Below are positions 11,823 to 22,480 of a stretch of DNA of 64,000 nucleotides, one piece after another. A program made the position numbers and the translations under genes. The notes below the pieces were generated by a model. The model was not told where the DNA came from. It worked only from the letters and a program-made list of their open reading frames with translations, and did not search any database. Source of the stretch: Amborella trichopoda (taxonomy: Eukaryota > Streptophyta > Magnoliopsida > Amborellales > Amborellaceae); assembly GCF_000471905.2 (NCBI RefSeq), contig NW_006497658.1:1238606-1302605 (forward strand), given 5' to 3'. Each line of letters opens with the position of its first letter. Within the stretch, counting starts at the first letter, position 1.

Positions 11823-12295
11823 GGCAATTATCGTTAATATATCTATATTTTCATAAAATCGAAAAAAAAATCCAACTTTTCCAAACCTTACCTACACCAT
11901 TTTTTCTAATTTTGGGTTTTTTTTGGATGAAAATACACCTCACGGTAGTCTTTTTATTGTAAATAGCATTACTGTAATTTAAATATCGTAATTACCGTAA
12001 AGAACATTACGGTAATTTAAATACCGTAATTACTGCAAAGAACATTACGGTAATTTAAATACCGTAATTACTGCAAAGAACATTACGGTAATTTAAATAC
12101 CATGATGTGTAGAAAAGTCCATATGGTCATTTATATACCGTAACTCTTAGGATATTTTATACGGTAATTTAAATATCGTAAAAAAAATTGCGGTACTTTA
12201 ATTATTATAATATATAAAAATATTCTTCACGCCATTCTTATTACCGTAATGGTTGAAAAGCTTCAAACTAAAGTTAATATCAGGGCTACCCCTCT
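11823..12295. repeat. Left terminal inverted repeat of the Mutator-like element
   Basis: Aligns in reverse complement with 15656-15915. It is about 200 bp longer than the right arm, mostly because of a 38-bp tandem expansion at 12002-12115. It ends near GTTAATATCAGGGCTAC, matching GCTAATATCAATGCTAT in the inverted right arm. Confidence 0.7.
12002..12115. repeat. 38-bp tandem repeat, three copies
   Basis: GAACATTACGGTAATTTAAA starts at 12002, 12040 and 12078. Each unit is internally palindromic, with ATTACGGTAATTTAAATACCGTAAT split into ATTACGGTA and TACCGTAAT arms. The expansion is present only in the left arm, so it arose after the two arms diverged. Confidence 0.85.
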
Positions 12296-12375
12296 CCTCT
12301 AGGTAAACTTTCTCTGTCTCTCTCTCTTTAAACCCACCTTTACCTATGCAGTAATGAAAATAGGATCCTTAGAAA

Positions 12376-12930
12376 ACAAGCAATCTAGTAATTTCAAGGC
12401 CATATTGATCCTGCCTTCTATGCAATGCCTTTATCAACAGGTCATAAGTCTATGCATTGGTAGGAATCTCCCTAGCAATCATCTCTTCCAAAACAAAAAT
12501 AGGATGACTCAAAAGTCCATCATTACAAAATGATTTGATCACGGTGTTGCAGGTGAGAGAGTCGAGATCAAGCTCTGATTGGGTCATCTCTAATATAACC
12601 CCAGCCGCATCTTCCCATCTCTGAAGATCACAGTAACTACCAGACAAAATACAGTAACTATAAGAATCTAGTTCAAGCTTGTTCTTGAGGAATTGGCCTG
12701 CTTCCTCAAACCTCTCCTCCTTGTACAATCTTTCAATGATAAAATTATAAACAAAATGATCAGGGACATGATCTTCTGCCAACACCAAATGGAGAATCTC
12801 CATAGCCTTATCAATGCCACTCCCGTTTCAAGCCTTTTCAATCGAAATTTTATAAATTAAAGGCTCATGGCAAATGTTTTTCTCCGATAATGGTTTTGAG
12901 AAAGGTGGGACTGCCTCCCTAGCCAGTGAA
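12376..12930 (-). pseudogene. PPR protein fragment
   Basis: PPR proteins bind organellar RNA through arrays of about 35-residue helical repeats. The open part (12450-12803) translates to about 117 residues with typical PPR helix phrases: FIIERLYKEERFEEAGQFL, then YSYCILSGSYCDLQRWEDA, then TCNTVIKSFCNDGLL. The frame continues upstream to about 12930 (KPLSEKNICHEPLIYKISIE) through one TGA, and downstream through one TAG into TYDLLIKALHRR before a TAA near 12376. So it is a piece of about 180 codons with at least two internal stops and no proper start. It lies antisense inside the Mutator-like element, which suggests capture from a host PPR gene. Confidence 0.75.
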
Positions 12931-13074
12931 ATTTGGTAGAAAAATGCCCCTATAGATCTATAGTAAGAAGGAAGGAACTTCATGTTGTTATCTTTTGTGA
13001 ATGGAAAAGTTTGAGTATTTGATGAGGCATGTCTTGTTCACACTATGAAATTCTAGGAAGTTTTTATGTTTTTG

Positions 13075-13795
13075 TAATGAATATTTGAGTAGCCAAATGA
13101 GGTCCAAATGACCTCAAATCACTGTCATTAGGAATATATGTGAGTCTATTATAATGTTCATGTTCAAATGGGAAGTTCTACCCCAAAATAAGCAAGTATG
13201 CCACTATTAATAGATTTTTCCGAGTTTCAAAACGATCCCTGCAGTTGCCATGAGTTTTGACTAACCAAATGAAATCCAATTTCTCTCAAACTACCATTTG
13301 AAAGATATATGAGTTGGCTTAAAATTTCATGTTGAAAGTATTTCGAAATTCCTTTTAAATTGAAAGTTATGCATGAAATTTTGAGAATATGTCACTGTTA
13401 ACAGAATTTACTAGATTTTCAGAACTGTCACTTTTGTTGTTCTGAATTTTTGAATAATCAAATGGAGTTTAAATGATTTTAAACAATCCTTGTTAGAAAG
13501 ATACATGTCTTTACTCGAAATTTGGCTTTGAAACCATCTTAGAATACTTAATGGATTGAAAGTTAAAGCTATTCAAAGAGGGACATATCACTATTATAAT
13601 TGCGTAGCAGATTTCAGATAGCATATTTCTATTGTACTAAGCTTTTGAATGGCCAAATGAGGTCCAAACGCATTCAAACCATCTTCATTTGAAAGATATG
13701 TATGTCTAGTGTAAAATTTATTTTGGAACCTTCTCCAAATTTCAAATGGATCGAAAGTTATAACCCAGTTATGGCAGGATGTCACTGTCTAAAAT
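13075..13795. repeat. Degenerate tandem repeat of about 170-200 bp, four copies
   Basis: The phrase family CCAAATGAGGTCCAAA ... AAAGATATATGAGT ... ATGTTGAAA recurs at about 13097, 13267, 13457 and 13654, each copy ending in a GAAAGTTAT-like phrase and a 'cactgt' motif. The copies are strongly diverged. No coding frame. This may belong to an LTR-type insertion inside the Mutator-like element. Confidence 0.55.
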
Positions 13796-13799
13796 TGCA

Positions 13800-14340
13800 G
13801 AAAATATGAACATGTGATGCCGTGATACTGAAAATGTGATAGTGTGAGACTGAACATGTGATGCCGTGATACTGAATATGTGATAGTGTGAGACTGAACA
13901 TGTGATGCCGTGATACTGAATATGTGATAGTGTGAGACTGAACATGTGATACTGAATATGTGATAGTGTGATATTGAACATGTGATACTATGATACTGAA
14001 TATGTGATAGTGTGATAATGAACATGTGATACTGAATATGTGATAGTGTGAGACTGAACATGATATATTTTGATACTAAATATGTGATAGTGTGATACTG
14101 AACATGTGATACTGAATATATGATAGTGTGATATTGAACATATGATACTGTGATACTAAATATGTGATAGTGTGAGACTGAACATGTGATACTGTGAGAC
14201 AGAATATGTGATAGTGTGATACTAAACATGTGATAGTGTGATACTGAACATGTAATAGTGTGATATTGAATATGTGATAGTATGAGACTGAAATTGTGAT
14301 ACCGGGATATTGTTACTGATACGGTGATGCTGATACTGTG
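13800..14340. repeat. 22/44-bp minisatellite of GATACTGAATATGTGATAGT type
   Basis: Two related 22-bp units, GATACTGAATATGTGATAGT.. and GAGACTGAACATGTGATGCC.., alternate to give a 44-bp higher-order unit at 13807, 13851, 13895 and 13939. The array then breaks into irregular 22-bp steps up to about 14340. The His/Ile/Ser-rich peptides on the minus strand across this tract are by-products of the repeat. Confidence 0.9.
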
Positions 14341-14620
14341 ATACTGATACTGATACTATGATACTGATAATGATAAATGTGATATGAAGCACTATACAAT
14401 GGGTCATCCATTGACAGTGTGATGTGATTTGCTATGATACTGATAAATGTGACATGAATCACTATGCACTTGGTTATCCATTGATAGTGTGATGTGACAC
14501 AATGAGATGTGATATGAGAGCATGAACTTGCACCATGATGAGATGTGATGTGGGAGCATGAACTTGTACCACGATGAGATGTGATGTGGGAGCATGGACT
14601 TATACCACGATGAAATCTTT
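14340..14620. repeat. 68-bp and 36-bp tandem repeats
   Basis: A unit with ATACTGATAAATGTGA and TCCATTGA(C/T)AGTGTGATG occurs twice (from about 14359 and 14427). Then GATGTGAT(A/G)TG(A/G)GAGCATG starts at 14506, 14542 and 14578, a 36-bp period, with a CACGATGA-type end. Together with 13800-14340 this gives over 800 bp of compound minisatellite. Confidence 0.85.
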
Positions 14621-14639
14621 CCCTAACTCCTGATGATAG

Positions 14640-15658
14640 GAAGGGAGCTAGGATGTGATGTGAACTTGGCGAGGTCGCGCCCCCCAAGATGTATGGGCAC
14701 TATACATTGGGACCCCTTTGGTAGTGTAATGCCCTCTAGCAGGATGCAAAGAGAGGACAGTGTCTTGTAAGGCCAAGAGCCTATCAATAGCCCCAAAGCC
14801 TGTTAGGGATTGTGCGTGTGTGAGGACAATACGAAGTAGATCACCCACTTGTCATTGTCTTCCCTTCTGAGTGATGATAGAGGTCCTAAGCAATGGGATT
14901 GACTTGGCCTGATGAATAGGACTTCTATTTCGGGAGTAGGTGGACTAAGGAGTGAGTTAGCTGGTAAATGTGGTGTTTGGCTAAGCATATGACTCTGATA
15001 AGATTAGTACTGTTGAGTAAATAAATGATCTCCTTCCGTATCATATCCAGTGGTATAACATGTTATTGTTGCACTGTGAATCAACTGTGATACTCTGATA
15101 GATGTGGTTTTACCATATGACTCATGTTTACTGAGGATTGTGTTATAATATCTTGTAATTGTTATAAAATGATATTCTTAGGCAGGGAAGCAAGGTGTTG
15201 TGATCGACTTACTGAGTTTTGTAGCTCATTTCGTTTACTTCTCTCTTTGTAGATTGATAGCTATAGGTTGAGGACAAGTGAGTGGCAAACGACATTAACT
15301 ACGTGAAGATCCGCTCAACGAGAAATCTTTCTTAGGCTGTAGGTATCTGTTGGCTGTCGCCATTCAGTGGTTTTATTGTACATGTTATGTATGTTTGTGA
15401 GGCCGTGTTGCCTCGGACCAATTGTAATGATTTTGGGTTTTGTATATGTGTAACTTGATAGTTTTTTTTATTTATCCGACTTTTTTTGTGGCCCTAGTCG
15501 GAGTTGATGCTTTACCTTGTGGTTTGCTTTGAGTTTCCTCTTTTAAAATGCGTTGGGCTCACTCCTACCTGAGTGGCGTTTGTGACCTCCGATCGTGATC
15601 CCACACTCTGTCGCCCTCTGATGTGATACAGTAGGGGTCAGGGGGCGGGGTTGTGACA
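14640..15658 (-). mobile_element. LTR-like sequence inside the Mutator-like element
   Basis: On the minus strand the segment begins at 15658 with TGTCACAACCCCGCCCCC, a common start for LTRs of plant Ty3/gypsy elements. The composition is much richer in GC than the surrounding TIR DNA, and it abuts the right inverted repeat exactly. The other LTR end and a target duplication could not be found; the left limit given is where the minisatellite stops. It may be a rearranged solo LTR that includes the repeats at 13075-14620. Confidence 0.35.
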
Positions 15659-15915
15659 ATAGCATTGATATTAGCTTCTGTTTAAAGCTTTCAAACCATT
15701 ACGGAAATAAGAATGACGTGAAGAATATATTTATATATTACAGTAATTAAAGTACCGTATAAAATATCCTAAGAATTACGGTATAGGTAAAAAGACTATT
15801 GTCAAGGGTCTTTTCGTAAAAAAAGCCAAAAATTGAAAAAAAAAAAAGTGTAGATGAGGTTTTGAAATTTTTTTTCCAATTTTATAAAAATATAGGTATA
15901 TTAGCTATAATTACC
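15656..15915. repeat. Right terminal inverted repeat of the Mutator-like element
   Basis: Reverse-complement partner of 11823-12295; see the element entry. It carries AAAGTACCGTATAAAATATC, mirrored by GATATTTTATACGGTA on the left. Confidence 0.7.
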
Positions 15916-16356
15916 TTATTATATAATATTATGTTACTATCATATTATGATTTCATATCAATATTAATAAAAATATAATATTAATGATCATTTAATACGT
16001 GCAGCACGTGGCATTTTCACAAACCAAAATTTGGGGTTGAGAATATCATCTAAAATGGTCCCATAGTGACATATTATGTTCTTAATCCAACATGAAATAG
16101 AATTACTTAATATTATTTAGTAAATCTAAAATTTAGTGATCCATGATTATATCAATATTTAAAAATAAAAAATAGTTAAATTTTACTTTTCAAAATTCAA
16201 AAAAGAATAAGAGGAAGCAAGATAAACCTTTGACGTTGATTTCCATAATAAATTACACACATAATATACATAAGTTCACCACTTGTAATATGGTTTGAAC
16301 CTTCGCAGGATAACGAAGCTACAATGCTCTTAAGCTATATGCACTTGATGCTTTCA
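15916..16356. other. Unassigned AT-rich DNA
   Basis: Begins with the right copy of the Mutator target duplication. No gene or clear repeat seen. Confidence 0.5.
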
Positions 16357-16558
16357 AAACTTGAAATCCATCTCTAAAGCTATATGTGCTTCTAAAACTT
16401 GAAATCCATTTTTTTCTCATGTCCATACGTCGTTTTGACGTCGAGATGATCAATTTGAGGATATTTGGGTATCAAAACAATATTTCCTAACGAAAATTTT
16501 GATGTTCCCTCTAATTTGATTGTTTAGAGCCTCGGCTCTATATAAACTGTTTCCTTTA
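16357..16558. mobile_element. MITE family 1, left end lost
   Basis: Ends with TAGAGCCTCGGCTCTATATAAAC, matching the right inverted repeat of the 9257 copy apart from substitutions, and shares GTCGAGATGATCAATTTGAG. The left third is missing. The phrase CTTGAAATCCAT is duplicated at its left edge. Confidence 0.6.
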
Positions 16559-17309
16559 TATTATAGATAGATTGATTATATATTTTATTTTATATTTATA
16601 TATATTTTATTTATATATTATATTTAGTTGTTTATTTTATAGTTATATTTTATACGTAGTACATATCTTGAACCCTCTTTTTTTGTGAAAAAAAAAAAGT
16701 TCGAAATTGGGTTTCTTTTACTAGAAACGTTAGAGAATTGCATGTTATTAATGTAATCCATGTTTGACTATAGGAGAAGTTCTCTTCATTATCTCTTTTG
16801 CTATTTTTAAGGGAAAACTATTGAGCATGTATGTATGTGCGTTTTCATTATCTCTAATTCTATTTCATGCAAATGATCTCGTTTCTTGAACCCCATCCAT
16901 CCATTCATTCATTGATTGTTGGAAATCAAACAACCACCCCCCTACAACCAAATCTGTCTCTCTCTATCTAAATATCTCTCTCTTGAGCCATGCCCAAGCT
17001 CTTCATTGCTCGGTAGAAATGAAACAATTCTCTCTCTCTCTCATACACAATGAATTAGCTCGAATTTATCAATCCTCTCCTCTCTCAATGAATTGGCGTC
17101 AATTTCCCAACACACACACTCTCTCTCTCCTCTTTCTCTCTCTGTGGAATTCAAAGAATCGCCTTCAATTCCTCCATGAGTTTCTCATTTCTCTTTGGAA
17201 TACGGAGGATGGGAAGGAGGACTTCCTCACTTCTTCCCTATAAATATTTGAGAATTGAGACCAAACAAGAGCAAGGAAGGAAATAATACATTGCAATATA
17301 TACATATAA
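16559..17309. other. AT-rich then CT-rich DNA upstream of the glycine-rich frame
   Basis: CT-rich tracts occupy about 16958-17150. A TATAAATATTTG motif at 17240 could be a TATA box for the glycine-rich frame starting some 70 bp later, but it is followed by stops in all frames and by no clear signal-peptide exon. No other gene seen. Confidence 0.4.
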
Positions 17310-17597
17310 ACTCTTTTTAAGGGAGAGATAGAAGGAGGCAAAGGTGTTGGTAGTGGTGGTGGAGGCGGAAAAGGTGTTGGTAGTGGTGGTGGAGGCAAAG
17401 GTGTTGGTGGTGGTGGTGGATATTCTGGTGGTAAGGGTGGGGGCAGAGGTACTTCTGGCTTTAGCGGCGGAGGTGGTAGTTCCGGGATGATGTCTGCTCC
17501 AGGAAGGGAGGGCCAATCCATCTCCAGGGGCACCTTTGAGAGCAATCCTAAGGGCTACTTTGATCAATTGCATGCTGATCAAAAGGGCAGCAAGTAG
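17310..17597 (+). pseudogene. Glycine-rich protein, no start codon
   Basis: An open frame of about 95 codons ends at TAG 17595-17597. After a short EIEGG lead it has repeats of GKGVGSGGGG-type (about residues 8-45), then SGGKGGGRG, then a non-repetitive tail with SSGMMSAPGREGQSISRG, FESNPKGYFDQLH and ADQKGSK. Plant glycine-rich cell-wall-type proteins have a signal peptide, Gly-rich body and short conserved tail; the GYF..LH tail makes a real coding origin likely. Here the frame opens after TAA 17307-17309 and has no ATG before the repeat, and no signal peptide. Either exon 1 lies upstream and was missed, or the 5' end is lost. The proline-rich minus-strand frame over it is a shadow. Confidence 0.55.
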
Positions 17598-19365
17598 TTG
17601 GGTTTTTGCTATGTAATGTTTTTGTCCAACCATCTTGAGGGCATTGACCCTAGGGCGCTCATTTGCAATAGTGCTGGGCTTGGTCTGATATATAAATAAA
17701 TGGAATCATATAATTATAGTTTTGAATAATTCTTGGATCATTTTTTTTATTTTTTTAGATTAGGAATACAGGCCCTAACCGTTTTAGAAATAGTAAGTGG
17801 TTTTTGAATGCCTCAGTGGAACCTAGACCGGTAGATAAGGCTCAGGTGAACCAGTTTTGAGTTTGTGGACATAGCTTTTCGTCGTTTCATCGATACTTTT
17901 GTTTGAAAATTCCGAACTTTATGCAGACTAGTTATAAACATTGAAATATTTGAGGATAATAAAAAAGCAAAGTGAAACTCTGAATGGTCCTTCCTCATAT
18001 ACCTTGCAGTGAAAAGGAACATATTTGAAAGATATTGTATTCTACCCTTTAATTGGAAATGATAGCAGTAGTTCCCTGATGCTGATCTTCATTATTGGAA
18101 ATTATCGGAATTTGGTGCTCGACCAATGTTGAGAAAAAGGAAAATTTGATCATGAGCTCCTCATCTGATGGACCATGTAATAGACGGTCCCGACTCCCTG
18201 GAATTTCTCTGAAAGATTTTTTGAACTGTCACTTTTATTTTCAGAATGGATGTTAGAATTGATTTTAGATCTTTTTGGTCCTTCGAATCCCTCTCGCATA
18301 GTGTTTTGGATCTGAGACCCAATAGATAATTTCACCCTGGGGGACCATCAAATCCTCCTTCCTTGTTTTGGACGAGGAAATATGACAATTTGGGTCGAGT
18401 AGCAATGTACTGCATCGAATACAAATGATAATCAATACCACATGGCTATTGAATTCATTGGTGGAGGCGGCATGATATAAGAATGACGCGATAGGATTAA
18501 GATTATTATTATCTTGTATTGAATAACAAGATAAGCATAAGATTATGACTTTTATGTACCTTTCCTTGTAATGTTTAGCTCAATTTGCAATCTTGATAAA
18601 TACTCCTTGTAATGTTTAGTTCAATTTGCAATCTTAATAAATAAGAGGCTCAAAAAGTTTTAGACAGGTCTTTTATTTTCTTATATTATTTGGATTACGA
18701 TGTGTTGCATATAACAATAATAAAACAAATAATCACGACTTTTACATATATATATGTATGTGCTTTCTGAATTACCTCATTATCTATCAATATGCTATGC
18801 ATATTCTATGAAAAAGGGGCGACTCTATTTCAACTAAACAGATCTCTCTCATTAGGATATAAAATCTCTCTAATAGAAAATAATCTCTCCCTTTCTCTCT
18901 CTCCCACTTTAATCTCTTTCTCCCCCACGTCAATCTCTCTATATCTTAAGATTACTGTTGTGGGGAGAGACCAAGTTGAGAGAGAGAAAAACTAAGTTGA
19001 ATGGCAAGGGAGAGGGACCATGATGAGAGAGAGACAGGCTAGGGTTATTAAAAAAAAAACAGAGAGAAATGTTAAGTTTTAAATGGGAGAGAGATAAAGA
19101 CAAGGGTCATAAAAAGAAGAGCTTGCATGCATATTGAAAGAGAGATCGTCCCACACCTCTTATTTTTAGGTTTTATTTTACAATTGACCTACGGTTTTAG
19201 AAAATAGGTTTAAAGTGGGTATGTTATCCAACGGGTTAGAAGATATATTTTGAAATGAAACCTAAAAGTTTGGAGATTAAATGATATGCTTCCAAAAAAA
19301 AAAAAGAAAAAAAAACCCAATAGGAAAGAGAAACAAATATTCTCTCCTCTCATTGCACCTATCTC
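17598..19365. other. Non-coding, between the glycine-rich frame and the protease relic
   Basis: No gene seen. A unit of about 39 bp, CCTTGTAATGTTTAG(C/T)TCAA, is duplicated at about 18565 and 18604. 18860-19050 has CT-rich and GAGAGA-rich tracts on opposite strands, able to pair. An A-run with K-codons at 19290-19320 lies just before the protease start. Confidence 0.5.
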
Positions 19366-19648
19366 ATGGCTCATTTCGCCCTCTCTTGCTTGTATCTGGC
19401 GTTGTTCCTCACGACCCTTGTTGAAACAAGGACTGCCCTTCAGCTCCATGGTCAAGACTCGAGACACGAGCCGAAAGCGTGCCGTCCCAAAGTTTTACAC
19501 AGTGGATGGCCGATCATGCCCATGCATATGAGCGCACCACAGAGCAAGAATTGCGTTTGAAAATATTCGAGCACAATGCGAGATTCATAGACTCTGTGAA
19601 TGCTGAGAATGGGCCCTTTAAGCTAAAGGCCAACATGTTTGCCGGTAG
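19366..19648 (+). pseudogene. Protease exon 1, part a: signal peptide and I29 prodomain
   Basis: ATG 19366 opens a hydrophobic leader (MAHFALSCLYLALFLTTLV), a good signal peptide. The frame then shifts before about 19480 to reach the prodomain, which reads FTQWMADHAHAYE, ELRLKIFEHNARFI and FKLKANMFAG. This is the ERFNIN-type helix pattern of the I29 inhibitor domain. The piece ends in the NMFA(D) codons, exactly where the copia element begins. Confidence 0.85.
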
Positions 19649-20116
19649 TGTTGAAAAATAATTTGTCTTCTAGTGCCTCATTCTCGTTCTTTCTCTCTAG
19701 AGAATTCTTAAGACGTGGTTTACCTAAACCGACTCAGTGTTCCGTACATTGACGTTTACGTGGTCACTCCATAGCCAACAATGTGATGTGGCCCATCGTG
19801 GATGGGCTGTTAGTTGAGTTTATATATATAATAAATGTTTGTGAGTGTTAAGTGAGCTCGAAGGAGTGAGTAGGGCATATGTAAAAAAGGAGTGGTTGAT
19901 ATGTCATTAAGAGACCCGAGTGAGTTAGAAGAAAAAAAAACAGATCACTGAAGTGAGGTCTTGCATATCAGATTGCTTTATTGTACTACAGTCTTGTTTT
20001 CTATTCCAAAGCAATAGTGAAAGTGTTGTTGATTCAATTCAAGCTTCTTATATATTTTTTATGTCGAAACTTTTATTCTATATTTTGAATTATTATGTCA
20101 CAACAAATTTCTATCA
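19649..20116 (+). repeat. 5' LTR of the copia element (468 bp)
   Basis: Starts TGTTGAAAAATAATTTG and ends TTTCTATCA. A TATA-like TTTATATATATAATAAATG is at about 19818. Partner of 24243-24730. Confidence 0.88.
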
Positions 20117-20119
20117 AAT

Positions 20120-20131
20120 TGGTATCAGAGC
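20120..20131 (+). promoter_or_regulatory. Primer-binding site, initiator tRNA-Met type
   Basis: TGGTATCAGAGC three bases after the 5' LTR, complementary to the 3' end of initiator tRNA-Met, as is usual for plant copia elements. Confidence 0.93.
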
Positions 20132-20144
20132 GAGTTCATAAAGC

Positions 20145-20974
20145 ATGGCGTCCTCAAATATGATGTTCCAACCTTAAGTTCCTCGTCTTATAAAAGAAAC
20201 TTATGAAAATTGGTGCATTCAGATGAAAGCACTACTCGGATCACATGATGCGTGGGAGGTTATTGTAAAAAGGTACAATAAACTCGAACCCCAAAAGAGG
20301 AAGCTGAAATGACAAACAATCAGAAGGCTGTTCTAAAATAATCGAGGAGACGAGACAAGAGAGCTCTCCTTTTAATCTATCAGGGCATTGACAAAAGCAC
20401 CTTTGAAAAGGTTGCTTCTACCACCTCTGCAAAACAAGCATGGGAGATCTTACAAAATATTTTCAAAGGAGAAGAAAAAGTGAAAAAAATTCGTCTGCAG
20501 ACATTAAGAGCCGAGTTCGAGATGCTTCACATGAAAGAGTCAGAATTAATTTCTGATTACTTCTGAAGAGTGTTGGCAGTAGCAAACCAACTCAAAAGAA
20601 ATGGTGAGGTTCTGGACGAGGTACGTATCGTGGAGAAAATATTAAGATCTCTTATCCATAAATTTGAGCACATAGTTGTAGCACTAGAAGAAAGTAAATA
20701 TTTGTCGACTATGACTACCGATCAACTCGTGGGTTCCTTGCAAGCCCATGAACAAAGAATAATGAAGAAAACAAATACTCCTTTGGAACAAGTGCTCAAA
20801 ACTAATCTGTCCCTAAAAGATGAAAGAGGAGGATTTAGAGGTAGAGGTCAAAGAGGACGTGAGACATTCAATAGAGGTGGACGAGGCTATGACAATTCCA
20901 ATTTCAGTACCGGAAGAGGAAACAACCAAATGTTGCAATCCTCAAGAGGTCGAGGTGGTAGAAACTTTACATGA
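20145..20974 (+). pseudogene. copia gag remnant (UBN2-type)
   Basis: ATG 20145 is followed by NWCIQMKALLGSHDAWEV, the usual start of copia gag after the LTR. Stops and shifts are frequent to about 20567; from 20570 the frame is open for 134 codons to TGA 20972-20974. Recognisable phrases are [30 protein letters not shown] and [16 protein letters not shown], followed by a Gly-Arg-rich segment with RGRGQRGR and SRGRGGR. Gag builds the virus-like particle and binds RNA. A zinc knuckle follows in another frame. Confidence 0.85.
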
Positions 20975-20995
20975 CTATTCAATCGTCAAAGGTAT

Positions 20996-21581
20996 GATAG
21001 ATCTTCGATTCAATGCTTTAATTACAAAAAATTTGGCCATTACAGTTCTGAATGCAGATTTAAGAACTCCCAAATAAACTGAGAACAAGTGAATTTTGTA
21101 GAAAAGTCCAAAGTAGATCAAAAACCAACCCTCCTGTGGCATGCAAAGAAGAAGAAAGTGAAAGTAGCAGCTCATGGTTTATTGACAGTGGGCAAGCAAC
21201 CACATATGCAGAAGAAAATAAATGTTTGTGGAGTTGGAAGAATCAGTGATTAGTAATGTAACATTTGGTGATTTCTCAAAAGTTCCGGTCAAAGGGAAAG
21301 GTAAAATTTTAATTCGACTCAAGAATGGAAAGCATGAATTTATTTCCAATGTCTATTATGTGCCAAGCGTGAAAAATAATATTCTTAGTTTGGGGCAGCT
21401 TTCGGAAAAAGGTCATGATATTTGTCTAAAGGATTTAGCCCTCACCATAGAAGATAGAATGGAAAACTTTATTGCTAGAGTTGGCATGTCAAAAAACAAG
21501 ACATTTTCTTTGGATATCAATACTGATTTTTTGCAATGCTTAAATGTATCTTTAAAAGAAAAGCTGTGGTTATGGCACTAG
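20996..21581 (+). pseudogene. copia zinc knuckle and aspartic protease remnant
   Basis: At 21014-21055 the knuckle reads CFNYKKFGHYSSEC: CX2C has become CX2Y (TAC at 21023), so a zinc ligand is missing. The protease active site WFIDSG is at 21178-21192. From 21222 the frame carries VPVKGKGKILIRLKNG, SNVYYVPSVKNNILSLGQL and the approach to the pre-integrase LWH motif, with TAG at about 21579. Confidence 0.82.
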
Positions 21582-22480
21582 AGATTTGAACACCTCAATT
21601 TTAATGGATTGAAATTGTTGTATAATCAAAATATGGTGAAAGGGCTGCCACTAATTGATCATCCAGAATGACTTTATGAAGGATGTATGCTCAAGAAGCA
21701 TCACCGTGAAAGCTTCCCAAGTGGTGTCTCACATAGAGCATCAAAACCCCTTGACCTCAGCCATACGGATGTATGTGGGCCACTTAACCCGATTTTTTAT
21801 GGGCAACATAAGTATTTCCATACTTTCATTGATGATTTCAGTCGAAAGACTTGGGTTTATTTCTTGAAAGAAAAATCATAAGTTTTTGCAATCTTCAAAA
21901 ATTTCAAGGCTTTTGTGGAAAAACAAAGTGGCTATTTTATTAAAATTATAAGATATGATAGAGGTGGTGAATTTTTCTCTAAGGCATTTGATGAGTTTTG
22001 CAAGTATCATGGTATTCTTCATCAATTTACTGCACCATATTCACCCCAATAAAATGGAGTGGTTGAAAGAAAAAACCGGACAATTTTGGATATGACACAA
22101 AGCATGTTGAAATGCAAAACTATGCCAAAAGAATTTTGGGTTGAGGCAATCTCTTGTGCTGTCTATATTTTGAACAGGCGTCCCACTAAAAGTGTGTGAT
22201 TTAGACACCCCAAGAGGCTTGGAGTGAACATAAGCCTAATGTGGCACATTTAAGGGTATTTGGATGCATTGCATACCCTCATGTTCCAAATCAAATGAGA
22301 ACCAAATTAGAGGACAAAAGTCAAAAATGTATTTTTATTGACTATGATGAAAAATCAAAATCTTACAAGCTTTATGATCCTGAAAATAAGAAATTGATAA
22401 TTAGTAGCGATGTGGAATTTAATGAAGAAGCCTCATGGGAATGGAACAAAAAAAAAAAAAAGTCATGTAAGAATTGAAAT
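21582..22480 (+). pseudogene. copia integrase remnant
   Basis: The catalytic DDE triad is still visible: HTDVCGP (Asp, 21768), RYDRGGEF (Asp, 21957) and VVERKNRT (Glu, 22065). The second Asp and the Glu are 36 codons apart, the DD35E spacing of retroviral-type integrases. Stops interrupt it, for example TAA just before NGVVER and TAG after LWH, and a frameshift lies near 22195. The C-terminal part reads LRVFGCIAYPHVPNQ and KCIFIDYDEKSKSYKLYDP, typical of copia before the reverse transcriptase. It ends in an A-run at 22449. Confidence 0.85.

Larger units (their letters stand above)
11823..15915. mobile_element. Mutator-like element carrying a PPR fragment (Pack-MULE type)
   Basis: Long terminal inverted repeats: the left arm starts GGCAATTATCGTTAATAT and the right end, reverse-complemented, starts GGTAATTATAGCTAATAT. 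They stay alignable for about 260 bp or more, with matching GATATTTTATACGGTA and CTTCACG(C/T)CATTCTTATT. The flanks are TTATTATATAG on the left (11812-11822) and TTATTATATAA on the right (15916-15926): an exact 9-bp, or 10-of-11 bp, duplication. Mutator elements make 9-11 bp duplications, and Pack-MULEs are known to carry pieces of host genes. Inside are an antisense PPR fragment, several minisatellites and LTR-like DNA. No transposase frame is visible, so it is non-autonomous. Confidence 0.72.

Noticed and set aside
13769-14229. Open frames on the minus strand giving His/Ile/Ser-rich repeats
   Set aside because: They are translations of the 22/44-bp minisatellite in a frame without stops; no start context and no non-repeat part.
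13800-14620. Regular direct repeats that might suggest a CRISPR-like array
   Set aside because: Units are back to back without unique spacers, and the context is a plant nuclear transposon.
17165-17633. Proline-rich and Thr-rich frames on the minus strand
   Set aside because: Antisense shadows of the glycine-rich plus-strand frame (GGT/GGA repeats read as ACC/TCC).
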